From positions 12,838,589 through 12,902,588 of the forward strand of contig CM030847.1 in assembly GCA_018105865.1 (NCBI GenBank): DNA of 64,000 bases. The letters are read 5' to 3'. Below the pieces are notes generated by a model. The model worked only from the letters and a program-made list of their open reading frames with translations, was not told where the DNA came from and ran no database searches. This document shows positions 55,433-64,000 of the stretch, piece after piece (the first letter of the stretch is position 1; each line of letters starts with the position of its first letter). Source of the DNA: Metaphire vulgaris (lineage: Eukaryota > Annelida > Clitellata > Crassiclitellata > Megascolecidae). The position numbers and the translations under genes were made by a program.

Positions 55433-55673
55433 CCATATATCCTATGATAAAGGTACCCACGCCTAATGTAAAGATAGTAGATGACAGGACTGTTGCAATT
55501 ATGGTGCTGATGTGCATTCTAAAAGCTGCATTTTTGATTGGAAAGTAGTGTCACAAGCATAGTCTGGGTGAGGCCATGGATACTGTTTTCGAAATTATTA
55601 TTTTACGAACACATTTAACTGTCATATAACCATTTGAATTGACGCAAGACCTAAGAGTCAATCTGGTGATGAC

Positions 55674-56735
55674 TAGACCCCTGCACGGGCCGACTTATGG
55701 CAGCCCGGCCCGGCCCGGCCCGTCACTCTTTTGGCCCGGCCCGTTTCATTGCTTTTTCTTTAGGGTCTGGCCCGTTTCGGCCCGCCAAATTTCCGGCCCG
55801 GCCCGGCCCGCCTTGCTCATTTGCGATTACAATTTGCAACCTAACTTTTGAAAAATCAGTCATGATTCAGTTGACGTTTTAATAACAGTCTTCTTACTGG
55901 AATACCTGCCTGTCTTACCTGGAATGACCTGGATCTTTTGCGGATTGATTTTGAAGTACCATCGATTGATACCTTGGGTATTAGAACTGGTGCTATAGAA
56001 GTGCATAATTATTAATTATTTATTATTATTATTACTAAAATGTAGTGTCTACTGAAAACAACTTATAATGCAACACAATTGAAGCTGATCGATAAAGTTT
56101 AAGCATTAGAATGCAAACATAGTCTGTCTAAAGATTTCCACGTAGTGACGAAGAGAAGGCGAAGGCAAGGAGATCAAAGTATTTCAAACAATACATTCAA
56201 GCGATCCTGGCACTACACACGCCCCAACGCTAGTCACTAGAATACGTATATACGTATACATACAAGAAGGACAATGCGTATTGCGTAATGCTAATATAAT
56301 CGGTCAGACTCTGCCTTTGAAGACTCTACGGGATTAGAATTTCTACTCCCCTACCTTACTTGCCCCAAATTACGTCATTCCATCTCTTGTGCGTTGGCAC
56401 AGTTTCATATCTGATGACTCCATTTATACATTTTACGGCATATCACTATAGGGGAGTTATTACATTTCAGAGGGTGTTAATATTCTTCGTAGAATAAAGA
56501 GGTGGGGAGTATTTATTACACGTAGAAAGATAACTGGGTGATTCATCTTTAGAGGGATTCATTTTAATTCGTTATACCGGAAACAATTGGCAAGTTCCTT
56601 TGATCAGGGGTTCCTTAATGGGTTAAATAGAGGACGGGCCGACTTATGGCAGCCCGGCCCGGCCCGTCACTCATCCGGCCCGGCCCGGCCCGTTTTATTT
56701 GGCAATCTTTTGACCCCGGCCCGTGCAGGGGTCTA
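55674..56735. mobile_element. hAT-type element, 1062 bp, with nested LINE-C end
   Basis: Ends TAGACCCCTGCACGGGCCG and CGGCCCGTGCAGGGGTCTA are exact inverse copies. A perfect 8-bp target duplication GTGATGAC flanks it (55666-55673, 56736-56743). GGCCCGGCCC repeats and the words CCGACTTATGGCAGCCCGG occur in the same direction near both ends. A LINE-C 3' end (55896-56040) lies inside. No transposase recognised. Confidence 0.8.
55896..56040 (+). mobile_element. LINE-C 3' untranslated end
   Basis: TGGAATGACCTGGATCTTTT, GAAGTACCATCGATTGATACC and GCTATAGAAGTGCATAATTA match 42955-43050. It ends in ATT repeats. It is a strongly 5'-truncated insertion with no coding left. Confidence 0.7.
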
Positions 56736-56849
56736 GTGATGACCTATTGACGTGGATGACCTATTGACCTGGTTGAACCCGATTGTTTGAACAGCAAAGA
56801 TAACAGCCTGAATTATATATCTGCTTGAATGTGCAAATGCATTCACCCG

Positions 56850-57330
56850 GAAATAAATCAAAAATTTTGAAAATAGGACAATATTTGGTGGAGATATAAT
56901 CTTCCTACCCCGAGCCCCATTTGTAGGATAGATTTTCTATTTGATCAGTTTTGAACAAAGCTTGTATATTACAATTTCCTATATCCCAGCCTATGGGAAA
57001 GATAAAAATATGAGGAATACACCACTGTTTAGCATTTTTGTTCCTCTTTCTAACCATCTGTGCAAAATTTTAAAAAAAATTGGAGAAAGGGTCACTATCT
57101 ACCTAAAAACAGCACCCAGCCCCCCAAATTTTCTTGTTCAAAGCTCTGCAGGTGAAATTTTTGAGTGGTAACCTATATTTATGGTTAGCAGCAAAGTTGT
57201 GCAGGTGAAATTTTTGAGTGGTAACCTATCTCTGGTTAGTGGCAAAGTTGTAAGGAAATGTATTTGGAACAAAATAAGTCAAAATTTTTGAAAATAGGAC
57301 CATACTTGGTGGAGATATAGTGTTTACAAT
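56850..57330 (+). repeat. dispersed repeat D1, further copies
   Basis: 56850-56910 repeats the second half of D1. 57155-57200 and 57205-57330 repeat its first half and whole in tandem (TTTTTGAGTGGTAACCTAT occurs twice, 50 bp apart). Same family as 36404-36520. Confidence 0.6.
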
Positions 57331-57639
57331 TCGAGGAACTTTGCTTGGTGAAGTTGTGGTCTTGATATCACTGCCGAATATAGAAAGCTCTTCAGTACTG
57401 GAAAAGGAGTTGGTCATCTCAGAAAGCTGAAAACAATAACAACAAATAAATCTGAAGCTGATGTTATTCCTTCGTAATATTTTGTGGCTCTGAAAAGAGC
57501 CCTTTAAAAATCAGATGTCGATGATGCAGTTGAACATCACGATAAAGATAGACAGAGAGGTGGATGATTTTTGATAATAAAAGTAAAACTTTTTTGCATT
57601 TCTTTTAAGTAAATTTGAGAGAAATTATGTTTATGGATT
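57331..57639. other. no recognisable gene
   Basis: Sequence after D1 with no motif. It could belong to the same unknown repeat. Confidence 0.3.
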
Positions 57640-58888
57640 TGTGTTTATGGCGGGCATTAAAATAAAAACACCAAGAATGGGTACACAGAAGCAGTAAAAG
57701 AAACTATTGGATATATAAAAAAGAAAATGAAAGCACCATGGATAACACATGAAATACTTGATATGAGTGACAAGAGAAGAGAGCTAAAGATGAAAAAGCA
57801 CGACAGTGAAGAAAACATAATAAAATATAACAGACTTTCTAGAGAAATAAAACAAAAATCAAAATAGTGCAAGGAAGCATGGATAAGAAACAAATGCAAA
57901 GAAATAGAAAACCACAACAGAGGACACAACCCAAGAATGATATTTCAAATTATAGATGAATTATGTGGACATACCACAAATAAGATAATGAATGTCAAGA
58001 ATAAGAAAGTAGATATCCTAAAAAGGAAGGATGAAGTCATGAACAGATCAAAAGAATACTTTGCAGACCTGTACAATAAACAAAACCCAGTGGATGAAAC
58101 AGTACTAGAAGAATTGCTAGAAACAGTAAAAGGAGAAGAGATGGAAAATTTAATGAAAGAAGAAGTAGAGAAAGAGATAAAAATCTAAAGAGATATAAAG
58201 CACCAGGAGCAGAAAATATAACAGCAGAGATGATCAAGACCGGAGGAGAGGCATCAATAAATATACTACATACATTATGTAACAAAATATTCACAGAAAG
58301 AAAATGCCCAGAAGAATGGAGGAGGACAATAATAATATTGGTATACAAGAAAAATGATAAAACCGAATGCAGCAACTATCGTGCCATTAGTCTACTGAGT
58401 ATACCTGCCTGGGAAGAAATATACAGGAATTATACAAAAGAGGCTCAAAAAGTATGTAGACGAAATTGTTGCAGAAGAACAGGCTGAATTCAGAGCAAAC
58501 AGAGGGACAATAGACCAATTGTTTGTGGTGACACAACTAGCGCAGAAATTCTGCGAGAAAAACAGAACAACTTTATAGATTATAAACAAGCCTTCAACAG
58601 TGTGTGGGGCAAAAGGGTGTGTGGAGGGTATTAAGGAGTTATGGAATACCAGAAAATCTTGTACAATTGCTGGAAGACTTATATAACAAACGTGAAAGTG
58701 CTGTGAGGATAGACGGTGAATTGACGGAGTGGTTTAAGATACTAGTTGGGGTCAGACAGGGATGCAATTTGTCGCCATATCTATTCATATTACTGCTGGA
58801 AGCAATAATACAAATAGCACTAAAGGACAACGCAAGAGTGAGGATAAGCGGTAAACTGCTAAATAACCTACGTTTTGCAGATGACATA
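57640..58888 (+). pseudogene. RTE-type LINE-E RT, copy 1, broken frames
   Basis: Starts in the linker (KAPWITHEILDMSDKRRELK near 57730), then MIFQIIDELCGHTTNKIMN, NRSKEYFADLYNKQNPVDE (57937-58188), GAENITAEMIKTGGEASINI and PEEWRRTIIILVYKKNDKTE (to about 58370). Motif A is FIDYKQAFNSVWG near 58580, with Asn for the second Asp. Motif B is GVRQGCNLSPYLF and motif C is NNLRFADDI. The frame is cut immediately after ADDI by the pogo-like element at 58889 and resumes at 59703. Confidence 0.7.
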
Positions 58889-59700
58889 CCGTATATGTAT
58901 ATACTCTCGGATAAGTCGAGAAATTTATGCCTTAAAATTCACAAAAAACCGCCAAGTCGACTTATCTGTGAGTCAATGCAATTTTCCAAAGAATTTTAGT
59001 GAAGAAACACAATTCCTAATGCATTCAGTGTCAAGCCATGTTGTGTGACTTGTGTCTATTTAAAGACGCGTCAGTCAAACGGAGGTGGGCGTCTGGCTCC
59101 TCCTTTCTCAACAGAGCACCGTTAAGCAGTGATAGATTGGGCCAATCAGATTTGGTTCAGAGTACAACAGACATTGTGGACAACAGACACCTCAAACCAA
59201 TTACCGTTGGCCTGTAAACAGATTGGAGACATTGGGAGGGGGAGGGGAACAGCGGTCTTTTTGACCGCGCGTGCGACCTTGGCCTCTGTGTAACACAAAT
59301 ACTTTTTACCTGTAAACAGCATGGAGACATTGGGAGGGAAGAGGTGAGGAGGGCGACGGTCTGTTTGACCGCGCGTGCGACCTTGGCCTCTGTGTAACAC
59401 AAATACTTTTGACTTGTAAACAGCCTGGAGACGTTGGGAGGGGGGAGGTGAGGAGAGCGGCTGTCTGTTTGACTGCAGGGGCGACCTCTGTGTACCGCAA
59501 ATAGGCTTACTTTTGACCTGTCCGGCCATCTGTTGACTCAATTTCAGTGCAGATCGGCTATTATTAGACAATTCAACATATCTGCAAGCTCCTAAATTTC
59601 CTTGTTGACTTATACGCGGGTCATAGCAAATTACATAATTTTTGACCAAAAAACGAGGTCGACCTATCTGCAAGGTCGACTTTACCGCGAGTACCTACAG
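58889..59700. mobile_element. pogo/Tc1-mariner-like element with TA target duplication
   Basis: The LINE-E coding sequence ...GACATA and GACCTTATGGCAG are separated at a duplicated TA (58887-58888, 59701-59702). Termini share TACTC.CGG.AAGTCGA (left 58903 onward; right, inverted, 59690 back to 59668). The interior holds three tandem units of about 100 bp. No transposase is recognised, so it is non-autonomous. Confidence 0.7.
59211..59525. repeat. three tandem units of about 100 bp
   Basis: Units start at 59211, 59309 and 59413 with C(C/T)TGTAAACAG..TGGAGAC. Each has a G-rich stretch, GTTTGACCGCGCGTGCGACC and CTCTGTGTAACACAAATA. The 175-codon minus frame here is a product of the repeats. Confidence 0.85.
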
Positions 59701-59702
59701 TA

Positions 59703-60250
59703 GACCTTATGGCAGAGACAGAAGATGGACTGCAAGAACTAACAGATAAAATAAGCAACAGCAGTAAGAGGTCTGGATTAAAAATCAATAAGAAAAAAAA
59801 CTAAGGTAATGACAATAGGAAAAACAGAGAAACATGTAACATCTTACTCAACAATGAAAGACTAGAGCAAGTCAAAAAATTCTTGTATCTTGGAGGGGTA
59901 GTAACAACAGACGAAAATTGCGAGAAAGATATAAAGAAAAAAATTGGACTAGCAGGCGCGGCAATTGGGAAATTAAATAAAATTTGGACATCAATAGTGT
60001 TAGCCATAGACACAAAAACTATGATTTAAAAGACAACGATATTGCCGATCTAGATGTATGTATCTGAATGCTTAAGAGATGGATAGATAATATAAAAGAA
60101 GATGTCGGAAAACAAAAATCTGAACTTAGAAGACGCAACACACATGGCAAGAGACAGGAAGACCAGGAGTCATCTTGTATCAAACTCATCGTCATCATAG
60201 ATGATAGAAGAAAAGAAAGAAGATGTTTATGGATTTACAGACATCCCCCT
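59703..60250 (+). pseudogene. LINE-E copy 1, RT C-terminal part
   Basis: Continues directly from 58886: DLMAETEDGLQELTDKISNS, SKRSGLKINKKKTKVMTIGK, then after a frame change LEQVKKFLYLGGVVTTDENC and KKKIGLAGAAIGKLNKIW. Then there is a deletion to the segment LKRWIDNIKEDVGKQKSE near 60070, which corresponds to 62065-62100 of copy 2. Confidence 0.65.
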
Positions 60251-60600
60251 TTTGAGCTTTGCTTTATTTGCTTCATCAGGTAGACCTCGCCTGTTTGACA
60301 TAACAGTCGCACATGAGTAGATGCACCAAAGAAGCAAATACTCACAGAAGAAGCAAATACTCACAAAGTGGAAGGGAACTGAAATATTGGTCAAAATAGA
60401 CATGATGACTGACATACAGATGATCCAGATATCCTGAGCACAACATAGTTACCACTTTGTATCCTAGGCCATGCATTTTCCTAACTTGGGGCTCGGTCAG
60501 CGGTCAAACATTTCTCAGTATACACATCAAAATCCAGAAAGCACCCAGTCTCAGCATCTGCAATAACCAAACTTTGAATCCCCATTTTGTGGGCTTATTG
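60251..60600. other. no recognisable gene
   Basis: Short frames only, between the two RTE-type copies. Confidence 0.35.
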
Positions 60601-62155
60601 GGACAGACCTACAGAAAAGATGTAAGGAATACTTCACGGAAATGTATGACTACCCGATAGACACAGATCACAAAATCCTGCAAGAAATGTCAAGCACAAA
60701 TAAAGGTGAAACAACAGCAGCAGTATCAGCAGATGAAGTAGAAAAAGCAATAATAAAGTAAATAAAGAGTAATAAAGCTCCTGGAATAGATGGAATATCA
60801 GCAGAACTCATGATGGGAGGTGGAGAAACAGTAAATAAGGCACTACATCAGCTAATAAATAATATATACAATGAAGAGAACATTCCGTCAGACTGGTGTA
60901 AAGGAGTGATTGTACCTATATATAAAGGAAAATGAGACAAAGCACATTGCAACAACTACAGAGGGATAACCCTGTTAAATATACCAGGCAAAGTACACAC
61001 CAGAATAATACAACAACGGCTACAGAACTATGTTGAAAGAGCAATAAGTGAGGAAAAAGCAGGATTTAGACCAGAAAGGAGCACAATAGACCAGCTCTTT
61101 ACAATAAGACAAATTATGGAAAAATATATCGAAGCAAACAGACCCTGTTACATCAACTTTATTGATTACAAACAGGCATTCGACTCAGTCTGGCAGAAGA
61201 ACTTTGGCAGATATTGAGACACATCGGAATTGAAGAAAAACTTATCAAAATGATACAAATAATATATCAGAAAGCGGAAAGTGCAATCAGAGTGGATGGC
61301 GAGATATCCAAATGGTTCACCACGAATATAGGAACAAGACAAGGATGTATGCTGTCGCCAACACCGTTCATAATAATTCTGGAGTGCATATTTAGACTGG
61401 CATTAAAGAATATAAAAACAGGAGTGAAATGCAGTGGGGAAGATCTAAACAACTTGAAGTTTGCAGACGATGTCAGCCTGATGAGTGAAAATATTCAGGA
61501 TCTACAAACTATCACTAATGAAGTAAATGATACAAGCAAAAAATTTGGCCTGAAAATTAACAATGAAAAAACAAAAGTTATGGCTGTTTCGAGGGATGGC
61601 AACGATGAAGTAGAAATCATACTAAATGGGCAAATATTGGAAAAAGTTGAAACATTCAAGTACGTAGGAGGAATACTCAAAAGCAACGGAAAACACACAG
61701 AGGATATGAAAATAAATACAGGATTACAAAGAATGAATACAAAACTGAAATTGTACAAAACATTAGTAATACCTCAAATTTTATATGGATCGGAAACTTG
61801 GGTAATAAAAAAATCAGATGAAAAAAGTTTAATGGTTGCAGAGATGAGCTGTCTAAGAAAAATAATGGGAGTCAGCAAATATCCAAAATTGAGAAATGAA
61901 GACATCAGGCAACAGACAGGAGCCATAAAAACAATTATCGATAAAGTACGCAAAAGGAGATTAAATTGGTTTGGGCATGTTAAAAGAATGGACAACAATA
62001 GATGGGCCTACAAAGCACTGCATACCCTCAAAGTAGGAGACAGAGGGAGAGGAAGACCGAGAAAAAGATGGATGGATAACATCAAGGAAGATCTGGAAGC
62101 AAAGAACATGTCGATTGTTGAAGGATGCAGATTAGCGCAAGATCAAGCAAAGTGA
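60601..62155 (+). pseudogene. RTE-type LINE-E RT, copy 2, 5'-truncated
   Basis: 60605-61205 has a few stops: SADEVEKAIIK near 60740, KAPGIDGISAELMMGGGE, EENIPSDWCKGVIVPIYKGK, RPERSTIDQLFTIRQIMEKY, motif A FIDYKQAFDSVWQ. A frameshift near 61205 leads to the 313-codon frame 61214-62152: GTRQGCMLSPTPF (motif B), NNLKFADDVSLMSE (motif C), LKINNEKTKVMAVS, YVGGILKSNGKHTE, ILYGSETWVIKKSDEKS, RRLNWFGHVKRMDNNRWAY and GRGRPRKRWMDNIKEDLEAK. The last two are the usual C-terminus of RTE-like proteins. No endonuclease remains. A short GATGAT run follows at 62200. Confidence 0.75.
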
Positions 62156-62353
62156 AAATGTTTCGCATCTAACTATTGCCACCATGCACGCAGAAAGTGA
62201 AGATGATGATGATTGGAACAGTACTTTTCCATTGAATGGGTGTGAATTAAAAGATGGGGTGTCACAAACACCGGTAAAAGGGACAGTTAGAGGTGAATGG
62301 GGGATATTTTGAACCACTGTAGTCCACCCTTCCTCGTCTTCCGTGCCCTCTCC

Positions 62354-62529
62354 CAGAGCCATAGCTGGAGGGGCATGGGAGGGGGGTAAGTCGTCCAGGG
62401 CGCCATCCTGGGGGGCGCATTCCTCACACCAATTCAAAAAAATTTTGACCACAATTCCTCTGAGGTGAAAATTGAGATAAGTAAAAAAGGGGGAGCAAAA
62501 TTGAAACCTTGCCTCTAGCTACGGTTCTG
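62354..62529. mobile_element. hAT-type MITE, 176 bp
   Basis: The left end CAGAGCCATAGCTGGAGG and the right end, read inversely as CAGAACCGTAGCTAGAGG, differ at three positions. A perfect 8-bp target duplication CCCTCTCC flanks it (62346-62353, 62530-62537). Confidence 0.8.
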
Positions 62530-62537
62530 CCCTCTCC

Positions 62538-62894
62538 ATCATCGGTGCTTTCATCCAGTATAGGTTGATCATCAATGTCAGGATTTATGTCGACGTCGGA
62601 CTCAGAAGAGGCCCCTTCATCGACATACTCAATCGCTTGATTCGCTTTCCAGGATACATTTCACAGCTTCAGACAAACGCACGTGTTTCGTCATTTCCAA
62701 TGAAATTAAAAGCTGTGGAGATAGGAAATCACTCTCTATAATGCTTCAGCTCATTTATTATCGATATTACTGTAGCGCCTTTTCTACATAGTCTTGCCAA
62801 GAAGACCTTCACCTTTTTCATTGGCTGTTCACACATGGGCCGAATTCAAATGCCCGATTTAAATGGACATTATGCTAAATTTAAATGGATTTAA
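62538..62894. other. no recognisable gene
   Basis: The minus strand near 62650-62545 reads as an acidic stretch (YVDEGASSESDVDINPD) without stops for about 40 codons. I do not recognise it. The rest has no signal. Confidence 0.3.
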
Positions 62895-63217
62895 ATGAAC
62901 ACTATGTCCATGCTCAGCGGCATGCCACAAGGGTCAGTGCTGGGCCCACTCCTGTATGTAGCGGACGTGGTGCAGATCATAGAGGAGAGCGGGCTCTCCC
63001 CATACGCCTATGCCGACGATATGCAGACCGTTGCCTCTTGCCCTGTCAAAGGGATGGACCAGCTGCACGAACATGCCATAACATGCATTGCCAGAATCAA
63101 ATCTTGGACTGAGGTAAATCGGTTGGCGCTGAGCCCCACAAAGACGGAGGTGCACTGGACCACTACCCCGAAGAGGAAGCACCTAATTAATCATGAGCCA
63201 TTCCTCATCGACCAGCG
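62895..63217 (+). pseudogene. LINE-B-like RT core fragment
   Basis: Encodes motif B GMPQGSVLGPLLY, motif C SPYAYADDMQTVA, IKSWTEVNRLALSPTKTEV and LINHEPFLID. About nine residues are missing between motif B and the following segment relative to 9399-10754. Motif A is absent: the copy is 5'-truncated. Confidence 0.7.
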
Positions 63218-63323
63218 GTGATGCTACTTGTGCTAGCGATGGTGCTCACGAGACTGGATTATTGCAATAGCATTCTTCTCGGATTACCTGACAGCCAGCT
63301 TAATCGCTTGCAGATTGTCCAGT
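63218..63323 (+). repeat. misplaced duplicate of an RT segment
   Basis: Nearly identical to 63583-63688 (LMRLDYCNSILLGLPDSQLN coding), inserted upstream of its proper place between ...ATCGACCAG and TAATACC. Both flanks share CCAG. Confidence 0.85.
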
Positions 63324-63394
63324 AATACCATCGGCCGAGGTCCGCCTCCTTGGCATTCAACTGGACGAGTCACTGTCGCTCAGCAGCCACGTCG
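63324..63394 (+). pseudogene. LINE-B-like RT, LLGIQLDESLSL segment
   Basis: Encodes PSAEVRLLGIQLDESLSLSS and HVGI, which should directly follow LINHEPFLID at 63217 in an intact element. Confidence 0.6.
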
Positions 63395-63512
63395 GCATTA
63401 TTATTATTATTATTATTCACGACAATTTATATAGCGCAGTAACATAACTGGAGCTAAAGTCAAGAGCGCTTTACAAAGGAATCACTTATAAGATATGTTA
63501 AATAAGTGTTAA
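63395..63512 (-). mobile_element. very short LINE-B 3' end insertion
   Basis: An ATT run followed by ACGACAATTTATATAGCGCAG and AAAGTCAAGAGCGCTTTACA, the 3' terminus of LINE-B as at 9333-9420, in reverse orientation. GCATT flanks it on both sides (63392-63396 including the start of the ATT run, and 63513-63517), consistent with a target duplication. Confidence 0.65.
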
Positions 63513-63953
63513 GCATTGTCGCCAGGAATGCATTCTACCATCTACGACAGATCAAAGTGGTACAAAGACATCTACCGACGCCAGCGGTGATGCTACTTGT
63601 GCTAGCGATGGTGCTCATGAGACTGGACTATTGCAATAGCATTCTTCTCGGATTACCCGACAGCCAGCTTAATCGCTTGCAGATTGTCCAGAATGCTGCT
63701 GCACGAATGATCTGTCAAAATCAAGTGGAGAGAGTATGTCACACCACAGCTCAGAGACAGACAGCAGTGTCTCTGTATTCCAGAATGAATCGTGTTCAAA
63801 AGGTGCTGGTTCACACACAGTGCACTTTACGATCCATCATGCCCGGCCAACCTGTCAGAGCTTCTTCACAGGGTCCCATCCACTGACTGCTGAGCGTGGC
63901 TCCATTCCACAGTGAAAGTTCTACTGATGGTTCCTCCTCCCTCGAAGAAAGCT
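63513..63953 (+). pseudogene. LINE-B-like RT C-terminal fragment
   Basis: IVARNAFYHLRQIKVVQRHL, PTPAVMLLVLAMVLMRLDYC, NSILLGLPDSQLNRLQIVQN and AAARMICQNQ are in frame to about 63720. After frame changes, YLSELLHRVPSTD- and LMVPPPSKKAK-like words follow near 63860-63950. An AATTT run begins at about 63955. Confidence 0.6.
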
Positions 63954-64000
63954 AAATTTAATTTAATTTAATTTAATTAGCTATTTATATTGCACCTAAT

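Noticed and set aside
59146..59673. 175-codon minus frame with repeated segments
   Set aside because: Follows three tandem 100-bp units inside a non-autonomous element; no domain.

Overview
The window looks like AT-rich intergenic or gene-poor DNA from a metazoan, most likely an aquatic invertebrate. A deuterostome is plausible but not proven. Spliced-type host coding sequence is almost absent. Long di-, tri- and pentanucleotide arrays are common, and nearly everything else recognisable is a transposable element, usually broken and often nested. One clear host gene stands out: a 690-codon ankyrin-repeat/SOCS-box protein at 51804-53876 (minus). The deuterostome hint comes from a Ty3/gypsy-type element with integrase before reverse transcriptase (Gmr1-like order, first described from deuterostomes) and from L2/CR1-type LINEs with a 2A-like N-terminal motif. 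Neither settles the taxon.

Layout. 1-2527: 3' half of a Gmr1-like LTR retrotransposon, inserted in a decayed copy of an unnamed protein family (called U here; 2528-3480). 4262-7800: a LINE 3' end (LINE-B, minus) split by a gag-only LTR element (4400-7091) that abuts an inverted LTR (7092-7308). 8130-9180: LINE-A pieces. 9345-11871: a good LINE-B copy with partial endonuclease and RT. 11880-12150: a piece of an element with a restriction-like endonuclease (RLE). 14146-17445: a second LINE-B with dead RT. 17939-18970: an inverted-repeat element. 19212-22055: small LINE and RLE pieces plus microsatellites. 22519-25530: LINE-D. 25588-28000: giant pentamer arrays around a LINE-C piece. 28316-32545: a LINE-A copy (minus) interrupted by a U element (28857-31188, itself hit by a Tc1-like transposon) and a Helitron-like element (31191-31554). 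33020-33300: RLE piece. 34315-38825: two further U copies and an RTE-type fragment. 39620-43060: LINE-A and LINE-C copies carrying two hAT elements. 43584-46990: the most complete LINE-A. 47321-47455: a tRNA-derived SINE. 48526-48833: hAT MITE. 50362-51207: an inverted-repeat element with a second Helitron copy inside. 51804-53876: the host gene. 55674-56735: hAT element. 57640-62155: two RTE-type LINEs, one split by a pogo-like element. 62354-62529: hAT MITE. 62890-63953: LINE-B piece with rearrangements.

The elements relate to each other mainly by nesting, which gives a relative order of insertion. LINE 3' ends and SINE-like tails repeatedly sit at the edge of microsatellites, and five hAT-like elements keep 8-bp target duplications. 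The most interesting signals are: family U as a possible unnamed terminal-inverted-repeat transposon lineage; the two Helitron-like copies built around arrays of CCAAT (NF-Y type) boxes; several perfect snap-back palindromes at or near element junctions; and the integrase-first LTR element. All calls come from reading the sequence and its translations. No database search was run.
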